Origin: a virus
Virus record (IMG/VR): IMGVR_UViG_3300027800_000021
Coordinates: 1-47,465 of that record
Length of the DNA stretch: 47,465 nucleotides
Direction: 5' to 3' (one strand)
Numbering within the stretch: the stretch's first letter is position 1; each line of letters starts with the position of its first letter. The translations under genes and the position numbers were made by a program. This document shows positions 38,630-47,057 of the stretch, piece by piece. The notes beneath the pieces were generated by a model. It searched no databases. It saw nothing but the letters and a program-made list of their open reading frames with translations, and was not told where the DNA came from.

Positions 38630-38658
38630 CCGGGGCTCCCGACAGCCGGGAGCCCCGG
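38630..38658. terminator. Strong hairpin after the tail tube gene
   Basis: A perfect 12-bp GC stem (CCGGGGCTCCCG 38630-38641 and its complement 38647-38658) with a five-base loop. No full T-run follows, but on the plus strand GTTTGTT lies nearby. It may attenuate transcription before the BRCT cassette. Confidence 0.5.
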
Positions 38659-38707
38659 GGGAGGTGTTTGTTACAGAATTAAGATCAGATCCTTATGAAC
38701 ATATTCG

Positions 38708-39598
38708 TCAAGTGGGGGCGCCATTTCGGCCGACAAGGCGCAGGAAATCATCCCGGTCGATGGTTCTGATCCCAAGCTCAAGCGCTTTTTCCAGTTTTGA
38801 TCCAGGGGCGTCGCCATACACGAGGTAGTCGAGTTTCTTGCTGACTGAACTGACCACCGTACCGCCAAGTTGCTCAACCCAGTTTTGGGCCGTGTACCGG
38901 GCGACGCCATACAATTCGCCCGTGAAGAGGACGCGCTTTCCCTCAAGGCTCTTGGTGGCCGTGCCGGGTGATGCCTCCATGGCAGGCGACTCCGGTGTGT
39001 TAACAACGGCCTCGACCCAATGGTCTTCGGTGATGATGGCGAGCGGCAAGCCATTGTCCCTGATCTCCATAGCCCGCATGATTTTTGTGCCGAATGTGGC
39101 GTGTTTCCAGTCTGGGTTCGCTGCCGAGCCGATGACGACATAGTGCGTCTTTTCCGTCACCCTCGGCTGCGCGTTTCCGTCGCGTTCCCGGACGGCCTTT
39201 TCGCATGCCGCACGTGGGCCAAAGGCAAAAAGGCCGGTGAAGACGAAGTTCCGCCCGGCAAACTCGACGGCGGGGGGCGGATCGTCAAAAGGGAGGCTGG
39301 CGGCGGGGGCGGTGATGGACTCCGACAGGTGCTGGCCGCGGCTTTCCTTCAGTAGGCTCAAGAGTTCCGCCGATTCATCGGCGTCAAGCACGCCGTCGCG
39401 GAGCATGTCCCGAAGCCTGGAAACCAGGACATTGCCCGGAAAGCACGTGGCCGCCTCCCGGTTTTTTTCCAGCCAGGCGCAGATGAAGTCCACTTCCTGC
39501 CGGTTGATGATGTCGTCGGCGGTGATCCCGGTGCAAATCCCGAGCAGCTCGTCGATCTTTCGTTGCTTGAGGCGTTCAAAGTCGCGCTGGATGTTCAT
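38708..39598 (-). CDS. Tandem-BRCT protein carried as a moron
   Basis: 296 residues. Two BRCT domains: about 110-205 (FAGRNFVFTGLFAFGPRAAC, THYVVIGSAANPDWK, EDHWVEAVV) and about 222-296 (LEGKRVLFTGELYGVARYTA, LDYLVYGDAPGSKLEKALEL). These phosphopeptide/DNA-end-binding modules occur in NAD-dependent ligases and in a bacterial family of stand-alone BRCT proteins. The N-terminal 90 residues are helical, with FICAWLEKNREAATCFPGNV. It runs against the tail operon, between tube and chaperone genes. A TTG six codons upstream is an alternative start. DNA repair role is plausible. Confidence 0.75.
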   Translation of the reverse strand: MNIQRDFERLKQRKIDELLGICTGITADDIINRQEVDFICAWLEKNREAATCFPGNVLVSRLRDMLRDGVLDADESAELLSLLKESRGQHLSESITAPAASLPFDDPPPAVEFAGRNFVFTGLFAFGPRAACEKAVRERDGNAQPRVTEKTHYVVIGSAANPDWKHATFGTKIMRAMEIRDNGLPLAIITEDHWVEAVVNTPESPAMEASPGTATKSLEGKRVLFTGELYGVARYTAQNWVEQLGGTVVSSVSKKLDYLVYGDAPGSKLEKALELGIRTIDRDDFLRLVGRNGAPT

Positions 39599-39627
39599 GG
39601 CGTGAATCCCATTCAAAAGAAGCTGTC

Positions 39628-39723
39628 ATGTTGTCGATACTGAAGGCGATCCTTGCGGAACTACGTGCGATTCGCGGGCTGCTTGAAAAGGAACAGGCAG
39701 CCCGCTCACGAAGCGCCGGTTAG
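39628..39723 (+). CDS. Possible 31-residue coiled-coil peptide
   Basis: ATG at 39628 to TAG at 39721-39723, encoding MLSILKAILAELRAIRGLLE followed by a basic, alanine-rich end. It is a single amphipathic helix with heptad leucines. It lies on the plus strand between two minus-strand genes and overlaps the stop of the DUF4177 gene by four bases. The ribosome-binding site is weak. Similar mini-helices are scattered in phages, but this could be chance. Confidence 0.3.
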   Translation: MLSILKAILAELRAIRGLLEKEQAARSRSAG

Positions 39724-39956
39724 GGTTTTTCCCGCTTGAAGAAGAATTCATAGGTAAATTCGCATTGTACACCATTTAAAATATCTGTCGTTGTATACCT
39801 CCTGTAGGATACCAGTTCCCATCCTTCACTCCCCATGGCGTTTAGAGCCGCGTTGAGTGACGGAAACTCCTTCATGGCCTCACCATCGCATCCCACGAAA
39901 TAGCGACCTGTGGAGTTAACGGAGGCGAGGGTGCACGAGTACTCGAAGGTCTTCAT
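39720..39956 (-). CDS. DUF4177-like small protein
   Basis: 78 residues. MKTFEYSCTLASVNSTGRYF, LNAALNAMGSEGWELVSYRR and CEFTYEFFFKRE are the three blocks of DUF4177, a small beta-alpha-beta family of unknown function found in many genomes and phages. AGGAGG precedes the ATG at 39956, which fixes the start over the longer frame. It is on the opposite strand to the tail genes, in tandem with the BRCT gene, and somewhat AT-richer, consistent with an acquired moron cassette. Confidence 0.7.
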   Translation of the reverse strand: MKTFEYSCTLASVNSTGRYFVGCDGEAMKEFPSLNAALNAMGSEGWELVSYRRYTTTDILNGVQCEFTYEFFFKREKP

Positions 39957-40089
39957 CCGAAAATCCTCCTGTTCAGGTTGGGGCCTGCCCGGCCTGTGCC
40001 GATTGGCCGATAAAAATAGACGATTCAGTATCAGCCTGATCTGCAAAAGTACAGCGAACAGCACATCCCGGTTGCCCGGCGACACGTCC

Positions 40090-40107
40090 GGCGTGGTCCG
40101 CCACGCC
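40090..40107. other. Hairpin before the tail chaperone gene
   Basis: GGCGTGG-TCCG-CCACGCC, a perfect 7-bp stem. It stands between the minus-strand cassette and the resumption of tail genes. No T-run; may be a remnant boundary element or leader structure. Confidence 0.4.
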
Positions 40108-40141
40108 CCGACATAACCAAAACCAGGAAAGGAGTATCCCC

Positions 40142-40516
40142 ATGTCCGATCTCGAAAAGAAACCCGAAGGCGCTGTCCCGCCCGTCCAGGGCGCTCCCGT
40201 CCCCCCGCAGACCGCCGCCGCGATGGCCCAGCCCGCCCCGGCGGGGCAGCCGTCCGCCCAGGCGGCCCCGGCCGAGTGCACCGTGACCCTCAAGCATCCG
40301 TTCAAGGCCGGGGACCGGAGCGTCACCTCCGTGTCCTTCGCCCGGCGGCCGGTCGCCCGCGATCTGGTCCGGCAGTTCCCGGACGCGACCACCGCCGAGG
40401 AGCGCGAGCTGCACGGCATCGCGGTCCTGCTCGGCGTCAATCCCGAGGACCTCATGGAAATGGATGGCTATGACTACCTGGCCGTGCAGAAGAAGTGGGC
40501 CGCTTTTTTGGCCTGA
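40142..40516 (+). CDS. Tail assembly chaperone E
   Basis: 124 residues. A Pro/Ala-rich N-terminal tail is followed by CTVTLKHPFKAGDRSVTSVS-FARRPVARDLVRQFPDATTA, HGIAVLLGVNPEDLMEMDGY, the pattern of P2 gpE-type tail assembly proteins. These coat the tape measure during tail assembly. AAAGGAG lies eight bases before the ATG. It ends at TGA 40514-40516 just after a slippery sequence that allows extension into E'. Confidence 0.85.
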   Translation: MSDLEKKPEGAVPPVQGAPVPPQTAAAMAQPAPAGQPSAQAAPAECTVTLKHPFKAGDRSVTSVSFARRPVARDLVRQFPDATTAEERELHGIAVLLGVNPEDLMEMDGYDYLAVQKKWAAFLA

Positions 40517-40704
40517 TCGGGGCACGCCTGGGCGACACGGTCACGCACGTCGCCCAGGTGATGCCCCGGCCCGAGGACGTCCGGATGATGATCGTGGCCC
40601 TGGCCTCGCGCACCGGATGGGGCCTGGGCGAATTGCTGGATCTGACGCTGACGGAATTGGTCGCATGGATGGAGGCGGCCCGGGATGTGGAACCGAGATT
40701 ATGA
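40142..40704 (+). CDS. E-E' fusion by programmed -1 frameshift
   Basis: The heptamer T TTT TTG (40504-40510) sits in the zero frame (GCT TTT TTG GCC TGA). A -1 slip there reads TTT TTT GGC CTG and continues in the frame ending at 40704, giving 123 + 64 = 187 residues. The E' part (RPEDVRMMIVALASRTGWGL, LLDLTLTELVAWMEAARDV) is the standard gpE' sequence. P2-like phages use the same heptamer in gene E, so the mechanism is well founded. E' also has its own ATG at 40495. Confidence 0.85.
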
Positions 40705-40864
40705 GCGGGGGAAGCAGGATCTGATGAAATACGAAACGAAATCGACCCCGAGGACTACAAGACCGGCCAGAAATCCATGCCCGAACGCAGCCGGAATGTC
40801 CTGGATCCCAAACAGGGCCCGGATGGCGACCTCGCCGAGGAATACCAACAGGAAGACGGTGTAG
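40685..40864 (+). CDS. Possible broken small tail ORF
   Basis: ATG at 40685 gives MWNRDYERGKQDLMKYETKS and an Arg/Pro/Thr-rich remainder to TAG 40862-40864 (59 residues). The N-terminal 14 residues look natural, but from about 40725 the -1 frame (DEIRNEIDPEDYKTGQKSMP, then ERSRNVLDPKQGPDGDLAEE) looks far more protein-like. That frame has no start of its own. So the gene may be frameshifted near 40723. It lies between E' and the tape measure. Confidence 0.4.
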   Translation: MWNRDYERGKQDLMKYETKSTPRTTRPARNPCPNAAGMSWIPNRARMATSPRNTNRKTV

Positions 40865-40867
40865 GTC

Positions 40868-43318
40868 ATGAGCAAGGCCATCGCTATTGGGTTGATGGTG
40901 AGCGCGGCGCTCGCGCCGGGCTTTACCACTGTATTTAAGACAGCTCGCGAACAGGCGCAAGGGTTAAAGACCGCTCTTTCCAACTCTCGGCTGGGAGCTA
41001 CGGCTGCCGCCGACGTGGCCCGACTCGGTGCCCGGCTTGATAGGCTAAAGGCCTCCCAGGGCGCCCTGGGCTCGGACAACGTCAAACTGGCCAATCGGAT
41101 CACCCAGACCCAACAGGCGTTGAGCAAGGCCCGGGCTGCGGCGAGTCAATATGGCGTCACTCTGGACAACGCATCTGCCAAACATAAGGCATTTGCCGCT
41201 TCTGCCGACAAGGCGACGCAATCGTTACATCGGTTACAGGCAGCCCAGCGGCGGAAAGCCGTCCGAGATGAGGCCAGGGGAGAATTGCTCGGGGTTGCGG
41301 GGGCGGCAGCCGCCTTTGTGGCCCCGGTGAAGGTGTCCATGGACGAAGAGCATCGTCTCCGTGCCATCGGAAATATCGCGAACCTCTCCGCCCAACAGGT
41401 GGAGGAACTCGGCCAGTCGATGCGCCGGGTCGGGGCTGACACGAACCAGACCTCGGACGCCATGTTGGACGCCTACAACGTCCTTTTGGGCAAGGGCCTG
41501 GATTCCGGCCGGGCCACGGCGGTTCTGGCTCCCATCGGCAAAACGGCCACGGCCGCCCAGGCGTCGGTCGAGGATCTGTCCGTGACCACCTATGCCCTGC
41601 TCGACAACCTCAAGCTGGCGGAAAGCCAGGTTCCCAAGGCCATGGACATGCTGGCCCAGGCCGGAAAGGAGGGCAGTTTCGAACTCAAGGACATGGCCAA
41701 GTTTTTCCCGCAGTTGACGGCACAAGCCGCGACCCTGGGCATGCAGGGTACCGAGGCCGTGGCCACACTGGGAAGCGCCCTCCAGGTGGCCATGAAAGGC
41801 GCCGGATCGCCCGAAGAGGCTGCGAACAACCTCAAGAATTTCCTGCAGAAGATGACATCGCCGGACACGGTCAAAAATTTCAAGGAAGAATTCGGGGTCA
41901 ACCTTGAGACGAGCATGAAAGAGGCTATGGCCCGGGGAGAGAACCCCGTGGAATACATGGTTGCGCTGATCGGCAAACTCACCAAAGGGGACAAGTTCCG
42001 GATCGGTGAACTTTTTGGGGACATGCAGGTCGGGAATTTCCTGGCCCCCATGCTCCAGAACATGGAGGAATACCGGCAGATCAAGGAACGGACCTTGGGC
42101 GCCTCCGGGGTTGTGGACCAGGATTTCGCCAACATGATGGGCACGGGTACTGAACGCATCAAGATCGCCACGATCTCCCTGACCCGGCTTGGATCGACGT
42201 TAGGATCTGTGCTGCTGCCCACCGTGGGGGCTGCCGCCGAGAGTCTGGGGGCGATGGTCAGTGTCGTTGCCGACCTGGCCCAGCGATATCCGAATCTGAC
42301 GACGGTGATCGCTTTTACGGCTGCAGGGCTGGTGGCATTCAAGGTTGCCGCCATGGCCGGGCGAATCGGCGGGACGTTGCTGATGGATGGCGTCAGTCTG
42401 GTCACCGGGGCTTTCCGGACGTTGCGGCCGTCGGTCATCGCGGCCAACGCCAGCATGCTCTGGAGCCGGACCGTTGCGATAGCCTCGGCTGTCGCGCACG
42501 GGGTCTGGCAGGGCGCGCTCCTGGTGGGCCGGGGCGTCATGCTCGGCTGGGCAGCCGTCACCACGGCCGTGACCGCCGCCCAGTGGCTCTGGAACGCCGC
42601 CCTGACCGCCAATCCCATCGGACTGGTCATCACCGCCGTGGCCGCCCTGGCCGGGGCCGCCTACCTCATTTACGAGAACTGGGAGCCGATCAAGACCTGG
42701 TTCGCCGATCTGTGGGACTCCATTGCCGCCGCCTGCGGCGCTGCCATGCAGGAAATCACCTCCCTCGTCACGTCGCCCTTGGGCTACCTGGAAGACACGC
42801 TGGGGGCGGTCACGGGCTGGCTCGGTTTCGGCGGTAAGGAGTCGGCCTCGGGCGCCACGGCGGCCGAGGGCCTGGGGCAGACCGTGCCCGAGCCTGCCAG
42901 TCCGACGCCGACAGCGCCGCCAGCCTCCGGCGTTACGCCAACCACCTTGTCCGGCCTGACAGCCGAAAAGGCCCAGGCCCTGGCATCCGATCCGAAATGG
43001 CAGTCTCCCAGGCATCAGGCGATCCTGCAACGGGCCATGGCCGGGCAGGGCGGCCAGGCCGAACAGACGCCCCCGGCGAAGTCTTTGCCCGTGAGAGGCA
43101 GCCAGGCCGAAGCCTCGCCCCCGGCCGGATCAGCCCCGGCCAAGGGAGGCGGAGCCGGGTCCGGGCTGGTCGTGAACAACACCGTCACGGTGACCGGCGT
43201 CGGCCTGGAGCACGTGCAGCAGGTGGTCAAGACGGCCCTGGACGCCTTCTCGCGGGACCTGGAATCGCGCCTCGAGGCCATGCGTTCGCAACAGATGCGG
43301 GTGGCCTATGGCGGCTAG
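40868..43318 (+). CDS. Tape measure protein
   Basis: 816 residues. The N-terminus has a coiled-coil region (LGARLDRLKASQGALGSDNV), then the TP901/P2-type tape core (LAESQVPKAMDMLAQAGKEG, AQAATLGMQGTEAVATLGSA, EFGVNLETSM), hydrophobic helices around 500-610 (WNAALTANPIGLVITAVAAL) and a Pro/Ala-rich tail. It sets tail length and is ejected during infection. 816 residues would correspond to a moderate tail by the usual 1.5 angstrom per residue rule. Confidence 0.93.
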   Translation: MSKAIAIGLMVSAALAPGFTTVFKTAREQAQGLKTALSNSRLGATAAADVARLGARLDRLKASQGALGSDNVKLANRITQTQQALSKARAAASQYGVTLDNASAKHKAFAASADKATQSLHRLQAAQRRKAVRDEARGELLGVAGAAAAFVAPVKVSMDEEHRLRAIGNIANLSAQQVEELGQSMRRVGADTNQTSDAMLDAYNVLLGKGLDSGRATAVLAPIGKTATAAQASVEDLSVTTYALLDNLKLAESQVPKAMDMLAQAGKEGSFELKDMAKFFPQLTAQAATLGMQGTEAVATLGSALQVAMKGAGSPEEAANNLKNFLQKMTSPDTVKNFKEEFGVNLETSMKEAMARGENPVEYMVALIGKLTKGDKFRIGELFGDMQVGNFLAPMLQNMEEYRQIKERTLGASGVVDQDFANMMGTGTERIKIATISLTRLGSTLGSVLLPTVGAAAESLGAMVSVVADLAQRYPNLTTVIAFTAAGLVAFKVAAMAGRIGGTLLMDGVSLVTGAFRTLRPSVIAANASMLWSRTVAIASAVAHGVWQGALLVGRGVMLGWAAVTTAVTAAQWLWNAALTANPIGLVITAVAALAGAAYLIYENWEPIKTWFADLWDSIAAACGAAMQEITSLVTSPLGYLEDTLGAVTGWLGFGGKESASGATAAEGLGQTVPEPASPTPTAPPASGVTPTTLSGLTAEKAQALASDPKWQSPRHQAILQRAMAGQGGQAEQTPPAKSLPVRGSQAEASPPAGSAPAKGGGAGSGLVVNNTVTVTGVGLEHVQQVVKTALDAFSRDLESRLEAMRSQQMRVAYGG

Positions 43319-43517
43319 CAGCTACACGACCATCCAGGGCGACATGTGGGACGCCATCGCCTACCGACTGTGGGGCAACGAGAAGCTGATGCACAAGCTC
43401 ATGGAGCTCAATCCGGAGCATCGCCATGTGGTGGTGTTCCCGTCTGGGGTGCGGCTGGCCGTCCCGGAACTTGAGGCCGAACTGACCCGGCAGGCCATGG
43501 ACCCGCCATGGAAATGA
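43308..43517 (+). CDS. Tail protein X (LysM-like)
   Basis: 69 residues. YTTIQGDMWDAIAYRLWGNE-KLMHKLMELNP and VVVFPSGVRLAVPE match P2 gpX, a LysM-like small baseplate/tail protein. It overlaps the tape measure by 11 bases and gene D by ten. Confidence 0.9.
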   Translation: MAASSYTTIQGDMWDAIAYRLWGNEKLMHKLMELNPEHRHVVVFPSGVRLAVPELEAELTRQAMDPPWK

Positions 43518-44545
43518 GCGGCAGCAGCATCCAGACCCGGCAGGCGGTCCTGTCCCTGCTCTACGAGGGCAAGGACATCTCCGCCGACATAGCCCCCTAC
43601 GTCCTGTCGTTTTCGTTCACGGACGAGGCGCACGGCAAGGCCGACGATCTCCAGGTCACCCTGGAGGATCGGGATCATCGCTGGAAAAAAGACTGGTATC
43701 CGGACAAGGGGGCCAAGCTAACGGCCTCCATCCGTTGTCTCGACTGGGACAAGCCGGACAGCGCCCCCATCGTCATGCGCTGCGGCACGTTTACCGTCGA
43801 TGAGGTCGAACTCTCCGGCGCCCCGGACACGGTATCCATCAAGGCTGTGAGCGCTGCCGTCACCACCTCCCTGCGCCAGACGAAAAAAACCAAGGCTTGG
43901 GAAAACGCCTCCCTCAAGCAGGTGGCCCAGGACATGGCGGACGCGAACGGCCTGACGTTGCGCTACGACGGACCGGATTTCCAATTTCAGCGCATGGATC
44001 AGCGCGAGACGTCCGACCTGGGATTCCTCAAGCGCATGGCCGAGGAGAGGGGGATGAACCTCAAGGTGGCCGAGGATTCCATCATCCTCATGAGCGGGAA
44101 GGATGGCGATTCCCGGTCCCCGGCCAAGACCCTGACTCGGGGCGAAAACGCAATCAAATCCTTCCGGTTCAAGGAAAAAACCGACGGCGTCTATGGCGGC
44201 GGCTCGCAGGTGAACTTCCACAACCCCCTTACCAAGGAAACGACGTCCTACGCACAGAGCGGTTCCGGCCGGGGGGCGGACGTGCACCGGGTGAATCGGC
44301 GTCTGGACCCGAAAGACGACGGGGCGACGCTGGCGGCGGCCGAGGCGCGCGCAAAGAACAAGCAGGAGGTCGAAGGCAGCATGACGATTCTCGGCGACCC
44401 CGATTTGCGGGCGGCCATGACCGTAAACGTCAAGGGGTTCGGGCGTTTCGATGGCACGTTTACGATCGAGACCGCTACGCATTCGTTTGACCGGGGATCT
44501 GGCTACACGACGGACCTGAAACTGCGCAAGGCGCTGGGGTATTGA
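43508..44545 (+). CDS. Baseplate hub / late control protein D
   Basis: 345 residues. SLLYEGKDISADIAPYVLSF-SFTDEAHGKADDLQVTLEDR, NASLKQVAQDMADANGLTLR, DLGFLKRMAEERGMNLKVAE and GRFDGTFTIETATHSFDRGS-GYTTDLKLR are the ordered motifs of the P2 gpD/phage late-control family, the hub that connects tube to spike. The start ATG at 43508 overlaps gpX. Confidence 0.93.
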   Translation: MEMSGSSIQTRQAVLSLLYEGKDISADIAPYVLSFSFTDEAHGKADDLQVTLEDRDHRWKKDWYPDKGAKLTASIRCLDWDKPDSAPIVMRCGTFTVDEVELSGAPDTVSIKAVSAAVTTSLRQTKKTKAWENASLKQVAQDMADANGLTLRYDGPDFQFQRMDQRETSDLGFLKRMAEERGMNLKVAEDSIILMSGKDGDSRSPAKTLTRGENAIKSFRFKEKTDGVYGGGSQVNFHNPLTKETTSYAQSGSGRGADVHRVNRRLDPKDDGATLAAAEARAKNKQEVEGSMTILGDPDLRAAMTVNVKGFGRFDGTFTIETATHSFDRGSGYTTDLKLRKALGY

Positions 44546-44546
44546 A

Positions 44547-45227
44547 ATGTTTGCGGAACTGGCAGCCAGGATGGACCGGATCGAGGAGATGGTGCGGCAC
44601 GTCGTGCGCGTGGGGACCGTGGTTTCGACGGATCCTGCGGCTGGCACAGCCCGGGTCCAGATCGGCGACGCCGACGGACTGGTCTCCTACAACCTGCCCG
44701 TGCTGCAGCCGCAGACCCTCCGGAATAAGGACTACGCCATGCCTGACCCGGGCGAACACGTCGTATGTGTGTTTCTCCCCCTGGGAATCGAGCAGGGATT
44801 CTGCCTGGGATCGTTTTATTCCAAGGTGGACGCCACACCGGTCCAGACGGCGGACAAACGCCACATCACATTCGCGGACAAAACCAAGCTCGAATACGAC
44901 CGCAAGGTGCATGAACTGCGGGCCAACGTGCGCGGCGGCGTTGAAACCTCCGTGCTCAAGAAGCTGCAATTGCATCGGGTGAAAAAGGGCAACGTGCTGT
45001 TCAAGGTCCTGACGGAGAAAATCTTACCGAAAGAACCGCCCGAAACTCCAGAAGCCGAGGATTGGAAGGAGCTCAAAGGACTAGGCTATTTCGGCGTGGA
45101 TGCCGATCGCATGGTGTTTTTGAACGCGAAAAAAATAGTGTTGCTCGGCCAGCTCGTGCAGGGGGCCTACGTCCCGGATCTGATCAAGGACGAGGTGTAC
45201 AGCGAAGACGCACGGAAGGAGGAATAG
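44547..45227 (+). CDS. Baseplate assembly protein V (spike)
   Basis: 226 residues. VRVGTVVSTDPAAGTARVQI-GDADGLVSYNLPVLQPQT is the OB-fold and KDYAMPDPGEHVVCVFLPLG-IEQGFCLGSFYSK the core of gpV. The C-terminal half has beta-helix repeats ending in DRMVFLNAKKIVLLGQ. It forms the membrane-piercing spike. It begins one base after D. Confidence 0.9.
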   Translation: MFAELAARMDRIEEMVRHVVRVGTVVSTDPAAGTARVQIGDADGLVSYNLPVLQPQTLRNKDYAMPDPGEHVVCVFLPLGIEQGFCLGSFYSKVDATPVQTADKRHITFADKTKLEYDRKVHELRANVRGGVETSVLKKLQLHRVKKGNVLFKVLTEKILPKEPPETPEAEDWKELKGLGYFGVDADRMVFLNAKKIVLLGQLVQGAYVPDLIKDEVYSEDARKEE

Positions 45228-45229
45228 CC

Positions 45230-45616
45230 ATGCCGCAGGTAGGCAGCCTTGGCGACGTGGCGTTTGAGGTCAGCACGGACCGCATTGTGACCTGGAACAA
45301 CTGTGTCCGGGACACCAAAATGAATTTTGCCCAGCATGACGTGATCGAAGGCAAGGCCAGATTGCAGAAGCTGGGCGCGGGGCTGGATGAGTTTTCCCTG
45401 GCCATCACCCTGGACGTGAATTTTTGCTCGCCGGACAAGGAGCTGAAGAAGCTCGACGAGATGCAGCAGGAGGGCAAGGCGCACCGGCTGATACTCGGCG
45501 GCCGCATTTTCGGGAAATTCGTCGTCGAGGACAAAAGCGAAAACCGAACGAGGACCGATCCCCAGGGACGGACCATGGTGGCCCACGTGCAGCTCAAGCT
45601 TAAGGAATACAACTGA
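45230..45616 (+). CDS. Tail protein U (P2 gpU family)
   Basis: 128 residues. GSLGDVAFEVSTDRIVTWNN, KLGAGLDEFSLAITLDVNF, LKKLDEMQQEGKAHRLILGG-RIFGKFVVED and AHVQLKLKEY match the P2 gpU family, thought to end or stabilise the tail. GGAGGAATAG precedes the ATG. In P2 gene U lies after T; here it lies between V and W. Confidence 0.88.
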   Translation: MPQVGSLGDVAFEVSTDRIVTWNNCVRDTKMNFAQHDVIEGKARLQKLGAGLDEFSLAITLDVNFCSPDKELKKLDEMQQEGKAHRLILGGRIFGKFVVEDKSENRTRTDPQGRTMVAHVQLKLKEYN

Positions 45617-45951
45617 TGGCCTGGGAGATCACCGCCGCTACCCGGCCGCCCATCGTCATCGGCGCCACGGGCATCGACGAAATCATGCAGAACGTGCGCA
45701 CGATCCTGAGCACCTTGTCGTGGTCCGTGCCGCTTGACCGGGCGTTTGCCGGGGGAGGGGATTTTCTGGACTCGCCGTCGCCGTTCGAGGCCCAACGGCG
45801 CATGGCCGGAATCGTCGAACAGGTCGAAACCCACGAGCCTCGCGTCAAGGTGACGGGGATCCGGTTCGAGAAATTCACGCTCGCCGAGCACATGGACGGC
45901 CTGCTTGCCCCGGTGCTCGAATTCACGCTGCGGGAGGGCGTCACGTTATGA
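45616..45951 (+). CDS. Baseplate wedge protein W (gp25-like)
   Basis: 111 residues. NVRTILSTLSWSVPLDRAF, PFEAQRRMAGIVEQVETHEP-RVKVTGIRFE and PVLEFTLREG match gpW/gp25-type baseplate proteins. Its ATG overlaps the stop of U by one base; its stop overlaps J by four. Confidence 0.88.
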   Translation: MAWEITAATRPPIVIGATGIDEIMQNVRTILSTLSWSVPLDRAFAGGGDFLDSPSPFEAQRRMAGIVEQVETHEPRVKVTGIRFEKFTLAEHMDGLLAPVLEFTLREGVTL

Positions 45952-47057
45952 CCTTGCAGGATATCATGTTTTGCCCGATCGATCCCGCCCAGGCCCAGGC
46001 CGACGTCATTGCCGCTTACGAGGACGTCACCGGGCTGACCCTGGCCCCAGGCGCGCCGGAACGGCTGTTTCTGGAGGCCGTGGCCGTGGTCTTGACCCAG
46101 CAGCGCTACCTGATCGACTGGACGGGCAAACAAAACCTCCTGGCCTATGCGACCGGCGACTATCTGGAGCACCTGGGGGCGTTCTATTCCTGCCCCCGGC
46201 TGGCATCCACGGCCGCAACGGTCACCATGCGATTCTCCACGGACGCCGCGAAATCCTACGCGGTGCTGGTGCCCCAGGGGACGCGCGTCACTCCGGATGG
46301 CTCGCTGATTTTCACAACCGACGTCACGGCCGTCATCGCGGCGGGATCTCTGTACGTGGATGTCCTGGCCACCTGCCGGACCACGGGGCCGGATGGCTCC
46401 GGGTTTGTGGCCGGGCAGATCAGTCGTATGATCGATGTGCTGGCCGGGGTCACGGAGGTGACCAACCTATCGACCTCGTTCGGAGGCGCCGACGAGGAGG
46501 ATGACGCCCGATACCGGGAACGCATCCGGCTGGCTATCGAGGCGTTTTCGACCTGCGGCCCGGAAGGGGCCTATCTGTTCCACACGCTGACCGTCTCGCC
46601 CACCATCATCGACGCCGCAGCGGTCTGCCACGAACCGGGGCAGGTGACCGTCTATCCCCTGTGTTCCGGCGGGACCCTGCCGCCTTCCGAGATCGTCGCG
46701 GCCGTGCATGTGGCGCTTTCCGGGCGGTCCGTTCGCCCTCTTACCGACAGTGTCCAGGTGCGCCCTCCGGAGCCGGTGTCCTATCAGGTTGTCGGGACAT
46801 GGTACCTGGATGAGGCGTCATCCTCCCGGGCCGCAGCCATTTCCTCGGCGGTTACGGCGGCAGTGTCGGGTTATCTGGCCTGGCAGCGCGGCCGCCTGGG
46901 GCGGGACATCGATCCGTCAGAACTCACGGCCCGGATCAAGGCCGCCGGGGTAAAGCGGGTGGAGGTCACCCTGCCGGTTTATACGCGCCTGTCGGCCTGG
47001 CAGGTGGCCACGCCTGGGGATGTCGCCGTGGTTTTCGGGGGCATGGAAAGCGCATGA
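45948..47057 (+). CDS. Baseplate protein J
   Basis: 369 residues. VTGLTLAPGAPERLFLEAVA, QNLLAYATGDYLEHLGAFYS, TNLSTSFGGADEEDDARYRE-RIRLAIEAFSTCGPEGAYLF, ITAVSPTII-like TVSPTIIDAAAVCHEPGQVT and LGRDIDPSELTARIKAAGVK are the P2 gpJ family blocks. The protein builds the wedge with W. Overlaps I by four bases. Confidence 0.93.
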   Translation: MTLQDIMFCPIDPAQAQADVIAAYEDVTGLTLAPGAPERLFLEAVAVVLTQQRYLIDWTGKQNLLAYATGDYLEHLGAFYSCPRLASTAATVTMRFSTDAAKSYAVLVPQGTRVTPDGSLIFTTDVTAVIAAGSLYVDVLATCRTTGPDGSGFVAGQISRMIDVLAGVTEVTNLSTSFGGADEEDDARYRERIRLAIEAFSTCGPEGAYLFHTLTVSPTIIDAAAVCHEPGQVTVYPLCSGGTLPPSEIVAAVHVALSGRSVRPLTDSVQVRPPEPVSYQVVGTWYLDEASSSRAAAISSAVTAAVSGYLAWQRGRLGRDIDPSELTARIKAAGVKRVEVTLPVYTRLSAWQVATPGDVAVVFGGMESA

